Below are positions 35,904-43,832 of a stretch of DNA of 64,000 nucleotides, one piece after another. The notes beneath the pieces are model-generated. The model had not been told where the DNA came from. It searched no databases and saw only the letters and a list, made by a program, of their open reading frames with translations. The number at the start of each line of letters is the position of its first letter. Position 1 is the first letter of the stretch. The translations under genes and the position numbers were made by a program. This stretch comes from Sphingomonadales bacterium (GTDB lineage: Bacteria > Pseudomonadota > Alphaproteobacteria > Sphingomonadales > Sphingomonadaceae), in the NCBI GenBank assembly GCA_016707885.1, contig JADJGU010000004.1, positions 62,001 to 126,000 of the forward strand, written 5' to 3'.

Positions 35904-36947
35904 TTACTGGACAGTCACCTCAACCCGGCGCGCCGCGGTGTTGTCACCCGACGTATCGGTCGTATCGCTAGGCTTGACCAGTTCGATGGCCGTCGCCGGA
36001 ATGCCGACAGCTTCCAGCGCCTTGCCAACGCCCTGTGCCCGCTTTTTCGAGATCTCAGCGTTGACGGCAGCATTGCCCGTCGGGTCGTTATACCCAGAAA
36101 CCGCCAGCTTCGCGGTCGGATTTGCATCGATATAGGCCTTCACCTTTGCAGCCGCCGCTGCAAGATCGTTGGTCACATCCGATTTGCCGCTGTCGAAGTA
36201 GACGGTCAGCTTGGGCTTGCCATCGACATCGCCGGCAACCACACCAGCACCTTCCGGAACAGCCACTGTTGCCGCTGCATCGCCGGCTGCGGCATCGGCG
36301 GCTTCACCACCTGTTGCTTCGGTCGTCATTCCATCATCGACCGGCGCGGTCGCCTCTGGCGAGCAACTGCGCATCAGGAAGAAAAGCAACAGTGCGAGCA
36401 AGGCCGCGAGCAAAAGCCATTTGAGCCAGCCCAGGCCGCCCCCGCCGGTGTCGTCATCCTCATAGCTCGATGCCGCATAAGCAGGCGCGGCGGCGGCAGG
36501 CGCAGGTTCAGGCGCGGGAGTTGGTGCCGCAACAACCGGTTCCACTGCAGCAGTCGCGGCTGTGCCCGCAACAGCTGCTGCGCCCAGTCCGGCAGCAGCA
36601 GCAAGCGGTGCGGCAGATGCACTTGATCCACCAAAGATGCTCAGCAGACCGAAATGTTCAGCGAGCAGATAGTAAACGGTGACACGATTCTTGGTCCGGT
36701 CTTCCTTCATCCGATCGCCCACCGCCGCGATCGCACCGTCAAGCTCTGCATCGCTGTTGGTCAGGCCGAGCTTTTTCTTGAGGTAGTTTTCACGGACGCG
36801 GTCGGTTTCCTTCGAATCCGAAAAGGCCACCAGCGAACTGTCGCGGTTCTGCAAGGCGATGCCGCAATAGCGTATGATCGCCTTCACAACATTTTCATCA
36901 GCATCCGCGACATATTTGCGGACATCTGCCAGCCAGTCTTCAGCCAT
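35904..36947 (-). CDS. DUF2853-transmembrane-OmpA_C fusion protein
   Basis: Encodes 347 residues in three parts. Residues 1-95 are a complete DUF2853 domain (DWLADVRKYVADADENVV to NRVTVYYLLAEHFG), normally a small free-standing protein. Then comes an alanine/proline-rich linker (about 100-170) and one membrane segment (WLKWLLLAALLALLLFFLM, about 175-193). The end is a peptidoglycan-binding OmpA domain (LTVYFDSGKSDVTNDL, then VSGYNDPTGNAAVNAEISKKRA). DUF2853 would face the cytosol and OmpA the periplasm, so the protein would link the cell wall to something inside (inference). ATG at 36947 has GAAGGAAG at good distance. Confidence 0.88.
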   Translation of the reverse strand: MAEDWLADVRKYVADADENVVKAIIRYCGIALQNRDSSLVAFSDSKETDRVRENYLKKKLGLTNSDAELDGAIAAVGDRMKEDRTKNRVTVYYLLAEHFGLLSIFGGSSASAAPLAAAAGLGAAAVAGTAATAAVEPVVAAPTPAPEPAPAAAAPAYAASSYEDDDTGGGGLGWLKWLLLAALLALLLFFLMRSCSPEATAPVDDGMTTEATGGEAADAAAGDAAATVAVPEGAGVVAGDVDGKPKLTVYFDSGKSDVTNDLAAAAAKVKAYIDANPTAKLAVSGYNDPTGNAAVNAEISKKRAQGVGKALEAVGIPATAIELVKPSDTTDTSGDNTAARRVEVTVQ

Positions 36948-37101
36948 AAACGCTTCCTTCCATGCCTTGTGCCGCAATCTGGCACGATTTTAGCCCTGCA
37001 TGGCACAATGCCACACCCCAGGTTTCTAAAGAGCGCGAAGCCTATTTGGCTGGAGCCCGAACGCAAGCGACATGCACCTGCGCGACTCCAATTTTTCAAG
37101 T

Positions 37102-37783
37102 TTATACAATGATTTTCGGGCAAAGGCGAATCGAGGCTATGCCTTTGGTTAAAGGCCTACCAAGCGCTCCATCCCTTGGCTTTATCCGGGCATCAACCCC
37201 CCCACCCGGATTGGCCCCCCGCTGGGGCGGGATGTTACCGTCGGGGCGGATCAGATGAACCTCGTCATAGGCCCCGTCTTCCGGATTTTTCGGGTAGAGA
37301 TGCCGCTGCACCAGCAAATATCCGCGATAGGGGCCGGTGCGCACCAGCGCATGAATCGAGCCATCGACAACATATTTCTCGACACCAGTTTTGACATTGA
37401 TTTGGTGGATCGCAGAAGAGGTCGCCGCCGGACTTCACATAGACGAAACGCCATTTGCGAAAAACGGGTTCCATAGCGCCGCCATATTGGCCTTGCGGCC
37501 GTCTGCCGGGCGTGGTTTGAACAGACGCCTGCCCGTCTGGCCGTCGGCGCCGGTGTGCGGGTATCGTCGGCTGGCGCGCCGTATTGATGAAGCGCGGTGC
37601 GGTCGTCGGGGCGCCGGCGGCTGCGAACTTGCCCGGCGGGCTTAATCGCGTCGGCCTACCGTCGCCGCTGTAGTAGATGACCTGACCTTCGTCGGTGATT
37701 GAGATGTCAGGTTGGTTGGCAATAGAAGGGCTGTGTACAAACAGCCCAGTGAGAGCCAAAGCAATCTGCTGCCACCACTTCAT
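37102..37783 (-). CDS. exported hypothetical protein, frameshifted
   Basis: The first frame begins MKWWQQIALALTGLFVHSPSIANQ, a signal peptide, followed by a short beta-strand part (ISITDEGQVIYYSGDGRPTRL). After one or two frame changes between about 37410 and 37600 the protein continues as IHQINVKTGVEKYVVDG, YRGYLLVQRHLYPKN and YDEVHLIRPDG. This looks like one or two blades of a TolB-like beta structure, but I cannot name it. The last 30 residues appear to be read-through of an intergenic repeat, so the true stop may be lost. The start overlaps the nadA stop (ATGA). Confidence 0.55.
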
Positions 37784-38789
37784 GTATTGGGCGAAGCCAG
37801 ATCCTTGCGCCCCAAATCGCCCTGCCCGACGGTCTTCGACGCCATCTCGAGCATCCGGTCCAAACTCTTCTTTGCGGCCAGTCGCACGCCTTCGTCCAGT
37901 TCGATCTGCGGCTGCAGGTCGCGCAGGGCAAGGTACAGTTTTTCAAGGGTGTTGAGCGCCATATAGGGGCAGATATTGCACGCGCAGTTGCCATCCGCGC
38001 CGGGCGCACCGATGAAGTTCTTTTCGGGCAGCGCCTTTTGCATCTGGTGGATGATGTGCGGCTCGGTCGCGATGATCACGGTATCGCCGGGCACTTCCTT
38101 GGCATATTTCAATATGCCGCTGGTCGAGCCGACATAATCGGCATGGTCGATGATGTGCGGCGGGCATTCGGGGTGCGCGGCGACAGGGGCATCGGGATAT
38201 TGTGACTTGAGCTTGAGAAGCTCGGTTTCGCTAAATGCCTCATGCACGATACACACGCCCGGCCAGAGCAACATTTCGCGCCCGAATTTGCGGCTGAGAT
38301 AGCCGCCCAGATGCCGGTCGGGGCCGAAGATGATCTTCTGCTCCTTGGGAATTTGCGCAAGGATGGTCTCTGCGCTGCTGCTGGTGACGATGATGTCGGA
38401 CAGCGCCTTCACCTCGGCCGAGCAGTTGATATAAGTGAGCGCGATATGATCGGGATGCGCGTCGCGGAAGGCCTTGAACCGCCCCGGCGGGCAAGCATCT
38501 TCCAGACTGCATCCGGCGGCCATATCGGGCAGGATCACGGTCTTTTGTGGCGAGAGGATCTTCGCCGTTTCCGCCATGAACTTCACCCCGCAAAAGGCAA
38601 TCACATCGGCATCGGTTTCCGCCGCGCGGCGGATAGCTCGAGAGAGTCTCCAACGAAATCGGCCAGATCCCGAATCTCGGGCTTCTGGTAATAGTGCGCG
38701 AGGATGACGGCGTTGCGCTCCTTTTTCAGCCGGTTGATTTCGGCGAGCAGATCAAGGCCGGACAGACTTTCACGGACGGGGGCGTTCAT
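37780..38789 (-). CDS. nadA: quinolinate synthase (frameshifted)
   Basis: About 337 residues over two frames. NadA condenses iminoaspartate with dihydroxyacetone phosphate to quinolinate using a [4Fe-4S] cluster. The three cluster cysteines are in INCSAEVKA, HPECPPH and CNICPYM. The first frame has AEINRLKKERNAVILAHYYQKPEI and DFVGDSLELS; near 38635-38645 the frame changes and goes on as IRRAAETDADVIAFCGVKFM, so one or two bases are missing. Spacing of all motifs is otherwise normal. ATG at 38789 follows GGAG. It starts a leftward pair with the exported hypothetical gene. Confidence 0.93.
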
Positions 38790-38850
38790 ACTTTAACTCC
38801 AAAACTCTTGCGGCTTCATAGTCTCTAAATTTGTCTCGCACAAAGGCACA

Positions 38851-38976
38851 AAGGACGCAAAGATTTCAAAGATGTGGTTCGATCATACGGCTTCATCCAC
38901 CTTAATTTAGGCCAATGTGATTTGAGTGCGCTTCGCGCAAAATCTGGCCTGAACTCTTTGAAATCTTCGCGTCCTT
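38851..38976. repeat. inverted repeat, 22-base arms
   Basis: The 22 bases at 38851-38872 are the reverse complement of those at 38955-38976 with one mismatch. The pair lies in the 200-base gap between nadA and the DUF4230 gene and reads as a large loop-out structure. Phrases of the kind CTTCGCGTCCTTCGCG are common in intergenic repeats of alphaproteobacteria. Confidence 0.65.
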
Positions 38977-38990
38977 CGCGTTAAACGCAA

Positions 38991-39698
38991 TCACTCCCCG
39001 ACAATCTCTTCCAGCGGCGTCGATTCATCCCAACGGGTGGTCACATCGCCACCCAGCTCATCGGCGAAATAGGCCTCTACCTTGGCGTCGAGCCCTGCGG
39101 CGCGCAGCGGGGCTTCGAAATTCTGTTTAATCGCGCGTTTGAAGGCGTCGCGCGCGAGCTTCATCGGAACAGGGCCATTGGCCTGTTTGCTGAGTTCTGC
39201 GAGCCCCTTGTCGCGGTTCACGTTGTCGAGCACGTCGTCGACATTGGTCAGGGTGCTGAGCACCCCACCCTCACCATATTCCTGCACCGATTTGAGGTCT
39301 ATCTGCGGATCGGCCGTTTTGATCGGCGGGATTTTGACGCGCAGCGTGCGGCTAGTGGCGTCCCAGCGGACATCGTCTTGTTTCAGCGCTGCCAGATCGA
39401 CCTCATACCGCACTAGCCCCTGCATGATCAGCGTCTGCTTTGCGCTGAAACCGAAACGGCTTTGTTCGCTGGTGACGACCGCCGCATAGTTGGCGGCAAA
39501 TGCCGACAGGACATTCTGCTCGCGCAGGCCTTGCAGGCTTGCGCTGGCAACGGTTTCAGGCGCTGGCCCGTCGCGCAAAGAACGGAAACCATCCATCGCC
39601 CACCAGACTGCAAGGATGAACAATATCGGGGTGGCAAGCGCCGCCCCGCGCATCGCCCAGTTGCGCAGCTCGCCCTCGGTCAGGCCGCCAGCTGCCAT
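38991..39698 (-). CDS. DUF4230 membrane-anchored protein
   Basis: Encodes 235 residues. One membrane anchor (ALATPILFILAVWWAM, about residues 20-36) is followed by a large domain outside the cytosol with AANYAAVVTSEQSRFGFSAKQTLIMQG and VRWDATSRTLRVKIPP, the pattern of DUF4230. The C-terminal part is helical and charged (RDAFKRAIKQNFEAPLRAAG). Function is unknown. It overlaps the MBL-hydrolase gene by 19 bases and is probably cotranscribed with it. Confidence 0.85.
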   Translation of the reverse strand: MAAGGLTEGELRNWAMRGAALATPILFILAVWWAMDGFRSLRDGPAPETVASASLQGLREQNVLSAFAANYAAVVTSEQSRFGFSAKQTLIMQGLVRYEVDLAALKQDDVRWDATSRTLRVKIPPIKTADPQIDLKSVQEYGEGGVLSTLTNVDDVLDNVNRDKGLAELSKQANGPVPMKLARDAFKRAIKQNFEAPLRAAGLDAKVEAYFADELGGDVTTRWDESTPLEEIVGE

Positions 39699-40606
39699 GC
39701 CTCACCATCGAGCGCCACACGGCCCTGCTTTTCGAGATCAACCAGATGCGCGAGCACCGAACGACCAGCCGCACCTTTCAGACGGTGATCGAGCCCCTTA
39801 TACATTTCGGTGACCATATCGGGAATCGCTTGCGGCCCCTGTTCGAGCAGACCCAATATCTGCCGCTCTCGCATCCGCCTGTGCCCGATCATCCCGCGCA
39901 CCAGCTGCCTTGGATTTTCGACCGCAGGGCCATGTGCCGGATAATAGACACGGTCTTCGCGGACGTAGAGCTTTTGCAGACTTTCCATATAGGCAGCCAT
40001 ATCGCCATCGGGCGGGCTGACCACGCTGGTCGACCATTTCATCACATGATCGCCGGTGAACAGCGCACCGCTTTCGACCAGCGCATAACAGAGGTGGTTG
40101 CTGGTATGGCCGGGGGTCGCAACCGCCTCGATCGTCCAGCCCTCACCCGAAATGCGCTCACCATCTGTCAGGATGCGATCAGGGGAATAGTCCGGATCGA
40201 AGGCACTGTCGGCGCGGGGGCCATCGTCGGCAATCGACAAAGGGGCGCAACCAATAATCGGCGCGCCGGTCAGTGCCTTCAACGGCGCGGCGGCGGGTGA
40301 GTGGTCGCGGTGGGTGTGGGTGCAGAGGATCGCCGTGATCCGAGCATCGCCGACAGCACGCAAGATAGCCTCGACATGGCCCCTTCCGTTCATATCGGCA
40401 CCATTCATGTCCTTGGGATCGCCAATGCTAAGCCCGCTTCCAGCCGGGCCGGGGTCAATCACCGCAATTTCGTTTCCGCTGCCTACCAGCCAGGTCTGCG
40501 TGCCAGTAAAAGTATAAGGCGACGGATTGGGTGCCAGCACGCGCCGCACCAGCGGCTCATGCTGCTCGGTTTCGCCTGCGTGGATGCTGTCGGGCCAGTC
40601 GCTCAT
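39680..40606 (-). CDS. MBL-fold metallohydrolase (LACTB2-like)
   Basis: Encodes 308 residues. The metal motif THTHRDH (H97, H99, D101, H102) and the later ligands in ATPGHTSNHL, FTGDHVMKW and YPAHGP show a complete two-zinc metallo-beta-lactamase fold. The last 60 residues (ILGLLEQGPQAIPDMVTEMYKGL onward) form a winged-helix tail as in LACTB2-type enzymes, some of which are RNases. The real substrate is unknown. Downstream it overlaps the DUF4230 gene. Confidence 0.88.
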   Translation of the reverse strand: MSDWPDSIHAGETEQHEPLVRRVLAPNPSPYTFTGTQTWLVGSGNEIAVIDPGPAGSGLSIGDPKDMNGADMNGRGHVEAILRAVGDARITAILCTHTHRDHSPAAAPLKALTGAPIIGCAPLSIADDGPRADSAFDPDYSPDRILTDGERISGEGWTIEAVATPGHTSNHLCYALVESGALFTGDHVMKWSTSVVSPPDGDMAAYMESLQKLYVREDRVYYPAHGPAVENPRQLVRGMIGHRRMRERQILGLLEQGPQAIPDMVTEMYKGLDHRLKGAAGRSVLAHLVDLEKQGRVALDGEAWQLAA

Positions 40607-40643
40607 ATCTGCTATATGGTGGCGGAGCTGCAGCGGGGCAATG

Positions 40644-40674
40644 AAAAAGGGGCGAGTCGTGTGACCCGCCCCCT
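40644..40674 (-). terminator. rho-independent terminator after the BlaR1-like gene
   Basis: On the minus strand GGGGCGGGTC pairs with GACTCGCCCC around ACAC, followed by TTTTT. It lies about 70 bases beyond the BlaR1-like stop codon and separates that operon from the MBL-hydrolase gene. Confidence 0.82.
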
Positions 40675-40745
40675 AGAGTTACGAAGCAATGCTGGGGAGC
40701 TAGCTTCGGGGAAAGTCCCTAGTTGGCCTCTGTTGCAGAAATAGG

Positions 40746-42374
40746 TCAGGCGTCGCCGCTGGCTTCGGGCGCGTTTTTCAGTTCACGCTCCAGCTGCTCG
40801 ATATTTTCCTGGAGGCTTTTCAAGACATCCTTGCGTACCGATTCCGGGATATCTGCGCCACGCTTGATGCTCTCGCGGGCTTCTTTAAGGCCCTGAATAG
40901 CATGGGTGCGAGCCATCTTGGCATGCGCTTTGGCGCACATGGCGATTTTGACATGCGCCTTTTTATCGCCGTCCATACCCTCGATATTGGTCGTCACCAG
41001 ATCGCCGTCATTGCATTTGACCTGCACCTTGCGCATTTCGACGGCGGGTGCGCCGGGGGGTGCCGGAGGCATTGGGGGCATCACAACTTCGTCGACAACG
41101 AAGTGCATATGTTCTGCGTCGGCCGGGTCAGCCAGCTTGCCGTCCTTGTTGACGCGGATGAACATCGCGGTTTTCTTTGAGCCCTCGGCGGCTTGCCATT
41201 CAGCCTTGGAACGCGACGCCTCTGCATCGGCGACCATCTTGGCAACATCTGCTTCGCTCATTTCCTTGTTCGAACGCAGGATGATCGTCTTGCCGTCCTT
41301 TTCGATTTTTTTGACAAACGGCGTTTCGGCATCCCCTGAAATATCGACCGAAACATCCTTACCATCTGTGTTCTTTACGATGATCACCTTGTGCTTGCGC
41401 ACTTCAACCTTCTTTTCCGCGTCGGCGTCTGCAGGTGCGGAGTCATCTTCGGCGAATACGGGAACCACGGTCGCAGTTAGTGGCAGGGTAACAGCTGCCG
41501 CCGCCAAGATCGCCAGCTTGCCAGTTAACCGGCGACCTTTGCTGGTCTCGTTCATCATCAGTCTCCTCAATCTTTGAATCAGGGTGCGCGGGCTGTTTAA
41601 CGCCATTGCAAAGGCGGGCAGCCCCTCGGTCGCGGTGCGCGCTAAGGCGCGGCCATAACTTTGCCGGGTGGAGGCATCGGCACCCGCAACGACGCGGGCG
41701 TCGCAGGCGGCCTCTTGGTCAAAGCGAAAGGCGCTCCAAGCCATCCATGCGAGCGGGTTGAACCACATCAGGCACAAGACGATGAATGCCGCCATATTCG
41801 CAAACAGGTCGCCGGCACGATGATGTGCAAGTTCATGCGCCAGTGCGAGTTCGCGTTCGCGGGGCGAAAATGTGTGCGTGAAATCGCGTGGCACCGCAAC
41901 AAAACGGCGTAGCAGGCCAAAGGCAAGCGGGCCACCTATGCGATCGGTCTGAATGATGCGGATACCCTCAATCCGGTCGATTTCGACCGAATCGGATAGC
42001 AATTCTTCGCGCAAGGCGGTGTAGCGGTACATCTGCACGATGAAGAGCAAAGCCGCACCGCCCAGCCATAAGGTCAGCCCGATCACGGTCCAGTCGATGG
42101 TCGATGTAGCAATGGCAGCGGCGCCTTGTCCGCCGTCGATTGCTGCAGTTAACGCCGCATCGCGTATACCGTCCATACCTGCCAATTCAGCAGGCAGCAC
42201 AGGTGCTGCTACTTCTTTGGTCAGCGTCGGCATGAACAGCCGGGCGGCGGGCAGTGCCCAAAGGAAATAGGCTGTCCCCGCGCCAAAATGGCGGGCAACC
42301 GGGGTCCGGATCAAAAGTACCAGCAACAGCAGCGCGCTGGTCGCCAGCAATGTACCGCTCAGCCACTCCGTCAT
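40746..42374 (-). CDS. BlaR1/M56-type membrane metallopeptidase sensor
   Basis: Encodes 542 residues. The N-terminal 300 residues have four membrane segments and the M56 zinc protease motif HELAHHRAGD (H180, E181, H184), preceded by GGPLAFGLLRRFVAVP, the usual BlaR1-type block. After the last membrane segment (LTGKLAILAAAAVTLPLTATVV, about 285-306) comes a periplasmic region of about 235 residues with charged repeats (KVEVRKHKVIIVKNTDGKDV) and a helical end. It has no penicillin-binding sensor domain, so it senses something else. With BlaI it forms a two-gene regulatory system in which the protease would cleave the repressor. Confidence 0.9.
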   Translation of the reverse strand: MTEWLSGTLLATSALLLLVLLIRTPVARHFGAGTAYFLWALPAARLFMPTLTKEVAAPVLPAELAGMDGIRDAALTAAIDGGQGAAAIATSTIDWTVIGLTLWLGGAALLFIVQMYRYTALREELLSDSVEIDRIEGIRIIQTDRIGGPLAFGLLRRFVAVPRDFTHTFSPRERELALAHELAHHRAGDLFANMAAFIVLCLMWFNPLAWMAWSAFRFDQEAACDARVVAGADASTRQSYGRALARTATEGLPAFAMALNSPRTLIQRLRRLMMNETSKGRRLTGKLAILAAAAVTLPLTATVVPVFAEDDSAPADADAEKKVEVRKHKVIIVKNTDGKDVSVDISGDAETPFVKKIEKDGKTIILRSNKEMSEADVAKMVADAEASRSKAEWQAAEGSKKTAMFIRVNKDGKLADPADAEHMHFVVDEVVMPPMPPAPPGAPAVEMRKVQVKCNDGDLVTTNIEGMDGDKKAHVKIAMCAKAHAKMARTHAIQGLKEARESIKRGADIPESVRKDVLKSLQENIEQLERELKNAPEASGDA

Positions 42375-42739
42375 GATTGCATCTCCCTCAGCAGCTTTTC
42401 GATTTCGGCAATGTCGTCGTCGCTCAGGCTTTTTTGCTCGGCTAGGTGCGCGACTAGCGGCATCAGCTTGCCCCCGAAAAAGCGGTCGACTAGGCGGCGC
42501 GATTCGCGCGTGACATAGGTTTCGCGTTCGACCAGCGGCGAATAGAGGAAGCGGCGGCCATCCAGATGGTGGCTAATTGCTTCTTTCGCGACAAGGCGCG
42601 AGAGCAGGGTTTTTACTGTTGCCAAAGACCATTCACGCTGGCGCGCAACCCGTCCGGCGACATCGGTCGCGGTGAGTGGGGCCTCGTTCCACAGTACTTC
42701 CATCACCGCCAGTTCAGCTTCGCTTATGCGTTCGGGCAT
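42371..42739 (-). CDS. BlaI/MecI/CopY-family transcriptional repressor
   Basis: Encodes 122 residues: a winged-helix DNA-binding domain (ISEAELAVMEVLWNEAPLTATDVAGRV, REWSLATVKTLLSRLVAKEAI) and a short dimerisation tail. This is the BlaI/MecI family, which binds TACA/TGTA palindromes as dimers and is inactivated by cleavage by its BlaR1-type partner. The stop overlaps the start of that partner (ATGA), so the two are coupled. A palindrome of the right kind lies about 40 bases upstream of the start. Confidence 0.94.
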   Translation of the reverse strand: MPERISEAELAVMEVLWNEAPLTATDVAGRVARQREWSLATVKTLLSRLVAKEAISHHLDGRRFLYSPLVERETYVTRESRRLVDRFFGGKLMPLVAHLAEQKSLSDDDIAEIEKLLREMQS

Positions 42740-42775
42740 TCAGGGACACCTTACCTATGTGATTCAATTTTCGAC

Positions 42776-42806
42776 TACAGCCGTAATCCATTCGATTACG
42801 GTTGTA
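42776..42806. promoter_or_regulatory. candidate BlaI operator
   Basis: TACAGCCGTAATC, a five-base spacer, then GATTACGGTTGTA: 13-base arms with one mismatch. The outer TACA and TGTA are the usual half-site ends for BlaI/MecI repressors. It lies upstream of the repressor gene, as expected for self-regulation. The rest of the 330 bases between the repressor gene and the GST gene (42740-43070) holds no recognisable gene. Confidence 0.72.
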
Positions 42807-43070
42807 AACATAGACTTCGACGAACGACATCCGGCCAGCCACGAATGGCGAAACTTGAATGAAGTCAAATTGTCGGCGATTTTTACAATGGTCGAAATGT
42901 TAACGACACGAAAACTATCTAACCCATTGTATTATATAGCTCACTGTAAATTGGCACGAGCACTGCATTAGGATAGATGTTCAACACCCACACGCCATGG
43001 ACGGGTTGGTTGCTTATCTGGTCTCGCACCAACCCGTCCCGGCACTTCTTCCCAAAAATATGATTTCAGC

Positions 43071-43712
43071 TCAGGCAGCCAAACCCTGTTTCGCGTCCGC
43101 GCTGGCGATCGCAGAGGGCATCGCCGCAATCTTGTCTCGCCATGCCTTGAGATGGGTCGCATCGTCGGGGATCGGCTGCCCCACCATTGCGCCAAATTCG
43201 ACCCAGCAAAACAGCGATATGTCAGCAAGAGTGAACGCATCGCCTGCTACAAAGGGCTGCGTTGCCAAAAGCGCATCCGCTTGCCGCAAGCCGTCCTGCG
43301 CATAGGCCTTGTTGCCCGGCGCCGCTTCGGGAACGCACAGCATGCGGTTCTCGAACATCGGCAGTCCTTCGGCGCTACGGAAGCCGTTCATCATCGGACT
43401 GCCAATGCTGTAATCGATATGGCGGATCGCGGAACGCACTGCGGCGCGCGCCTCGGGCGTCGCACCGACCAAAGGCTTTTCGGGAAAGCGTTCGTCGAGA
43501 TAATCGCAGATCACCGTGGCTTCGGAAATCAGGCTGCCATCGTCTAGCTCAAGCACCGGAATGCCGCCGCGCGGATGCTTTTTCAGCCATTCGCCCCGCC
43601 GGTTTTCACCGCCCATAATGTCAACCAGGACGCGGTCTATCTGAAGACCTTTTTCGGCAAGGTAGAAGAGGACAACACGGGGATTGGGGCCAACTGACTG
43701 GTATAATTTCAT
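43071..43712 (-). CDS. glutathione S-transferase family protein
   Basis: Encodes 213 residues. The N-terminal thioredoxin-like domain (MKLYQSVGPNPRVVLFYLAEKG, with HPRGGIPVLELDDGSLISEATVICDYL containing the glutathione-binding cis-proline and SEA) is followed by an all-helical C-terminal domain (FVAGDAFTLADISLFCWVEFG). It is a soluble GST of unknown substrate. It is preceded by the inverted repeat at 43744-43810 and appears monocistronic. Confidence 0.9.
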   Translation of the reverse strand: MKLYQSVGPNPRVVLFYLAEKGLQIDRVLVDIMGGENRRGEWLKKHPRGGIPVLELDDGSLISEATVICDYLDERFPEKPLVGATPEARAAVRSAIRHIDYSIGSPMMNGFRSAEGLPMFENRMLCVPEAAPGNKAYAQDGLRQADALLATQPFVAGDAFTLADISLFCWVEFGAMVGQPIPDDATHLKAWRDKIAAMPSAIASADAKQGLAA

Positions 43713-43743
43713 CGTCGCACTCTTCTTTTGCGGTCAAAAATCA

Positions 43744-43810
43744 CCGTAGCCCTGAGCCTGTCGAAGGGCGCTTGTCGGCTGGACGTGCTTCGACAGGCTC
43801 AGCACTACGG
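43744..43810. repeat. inverted repeat with CTTCGACAGGCTCAG core
   Basis: The 23-base arms 43744-43766 and 43788-43810 are reverse complements with two mismatches. The core CTTCGACAGGCTCAG is a dispersed intergenic repeat found in many proteobacteria. It lies between prfA and the GST gene. Confidence 0.8.
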
Positions 43811-43832
43811 TTCTGCTTAATGCCATCATGAC

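Noticed and set aside
35733..36626. A 297-codon plus-strand frame opposite the OmpA-fusion gene
   Set aside because: Shadow of an alanine/proline-rich coding region; no start signal and no domain.
40746..42739. A beta-lactam resistance operon
   Set aside because: There is no beta-lactamase gene and no penicillin-binding sensor domain. The MBL-fold gene at 39680 is LACTB2-like and lies behind a terminator.
43744..43810. CRISPR-like repeats
   Set aside because: Only two arms in inverted, not direct, orientation and no regular spacers. No CRISPR array or cas gene is seen in the window.
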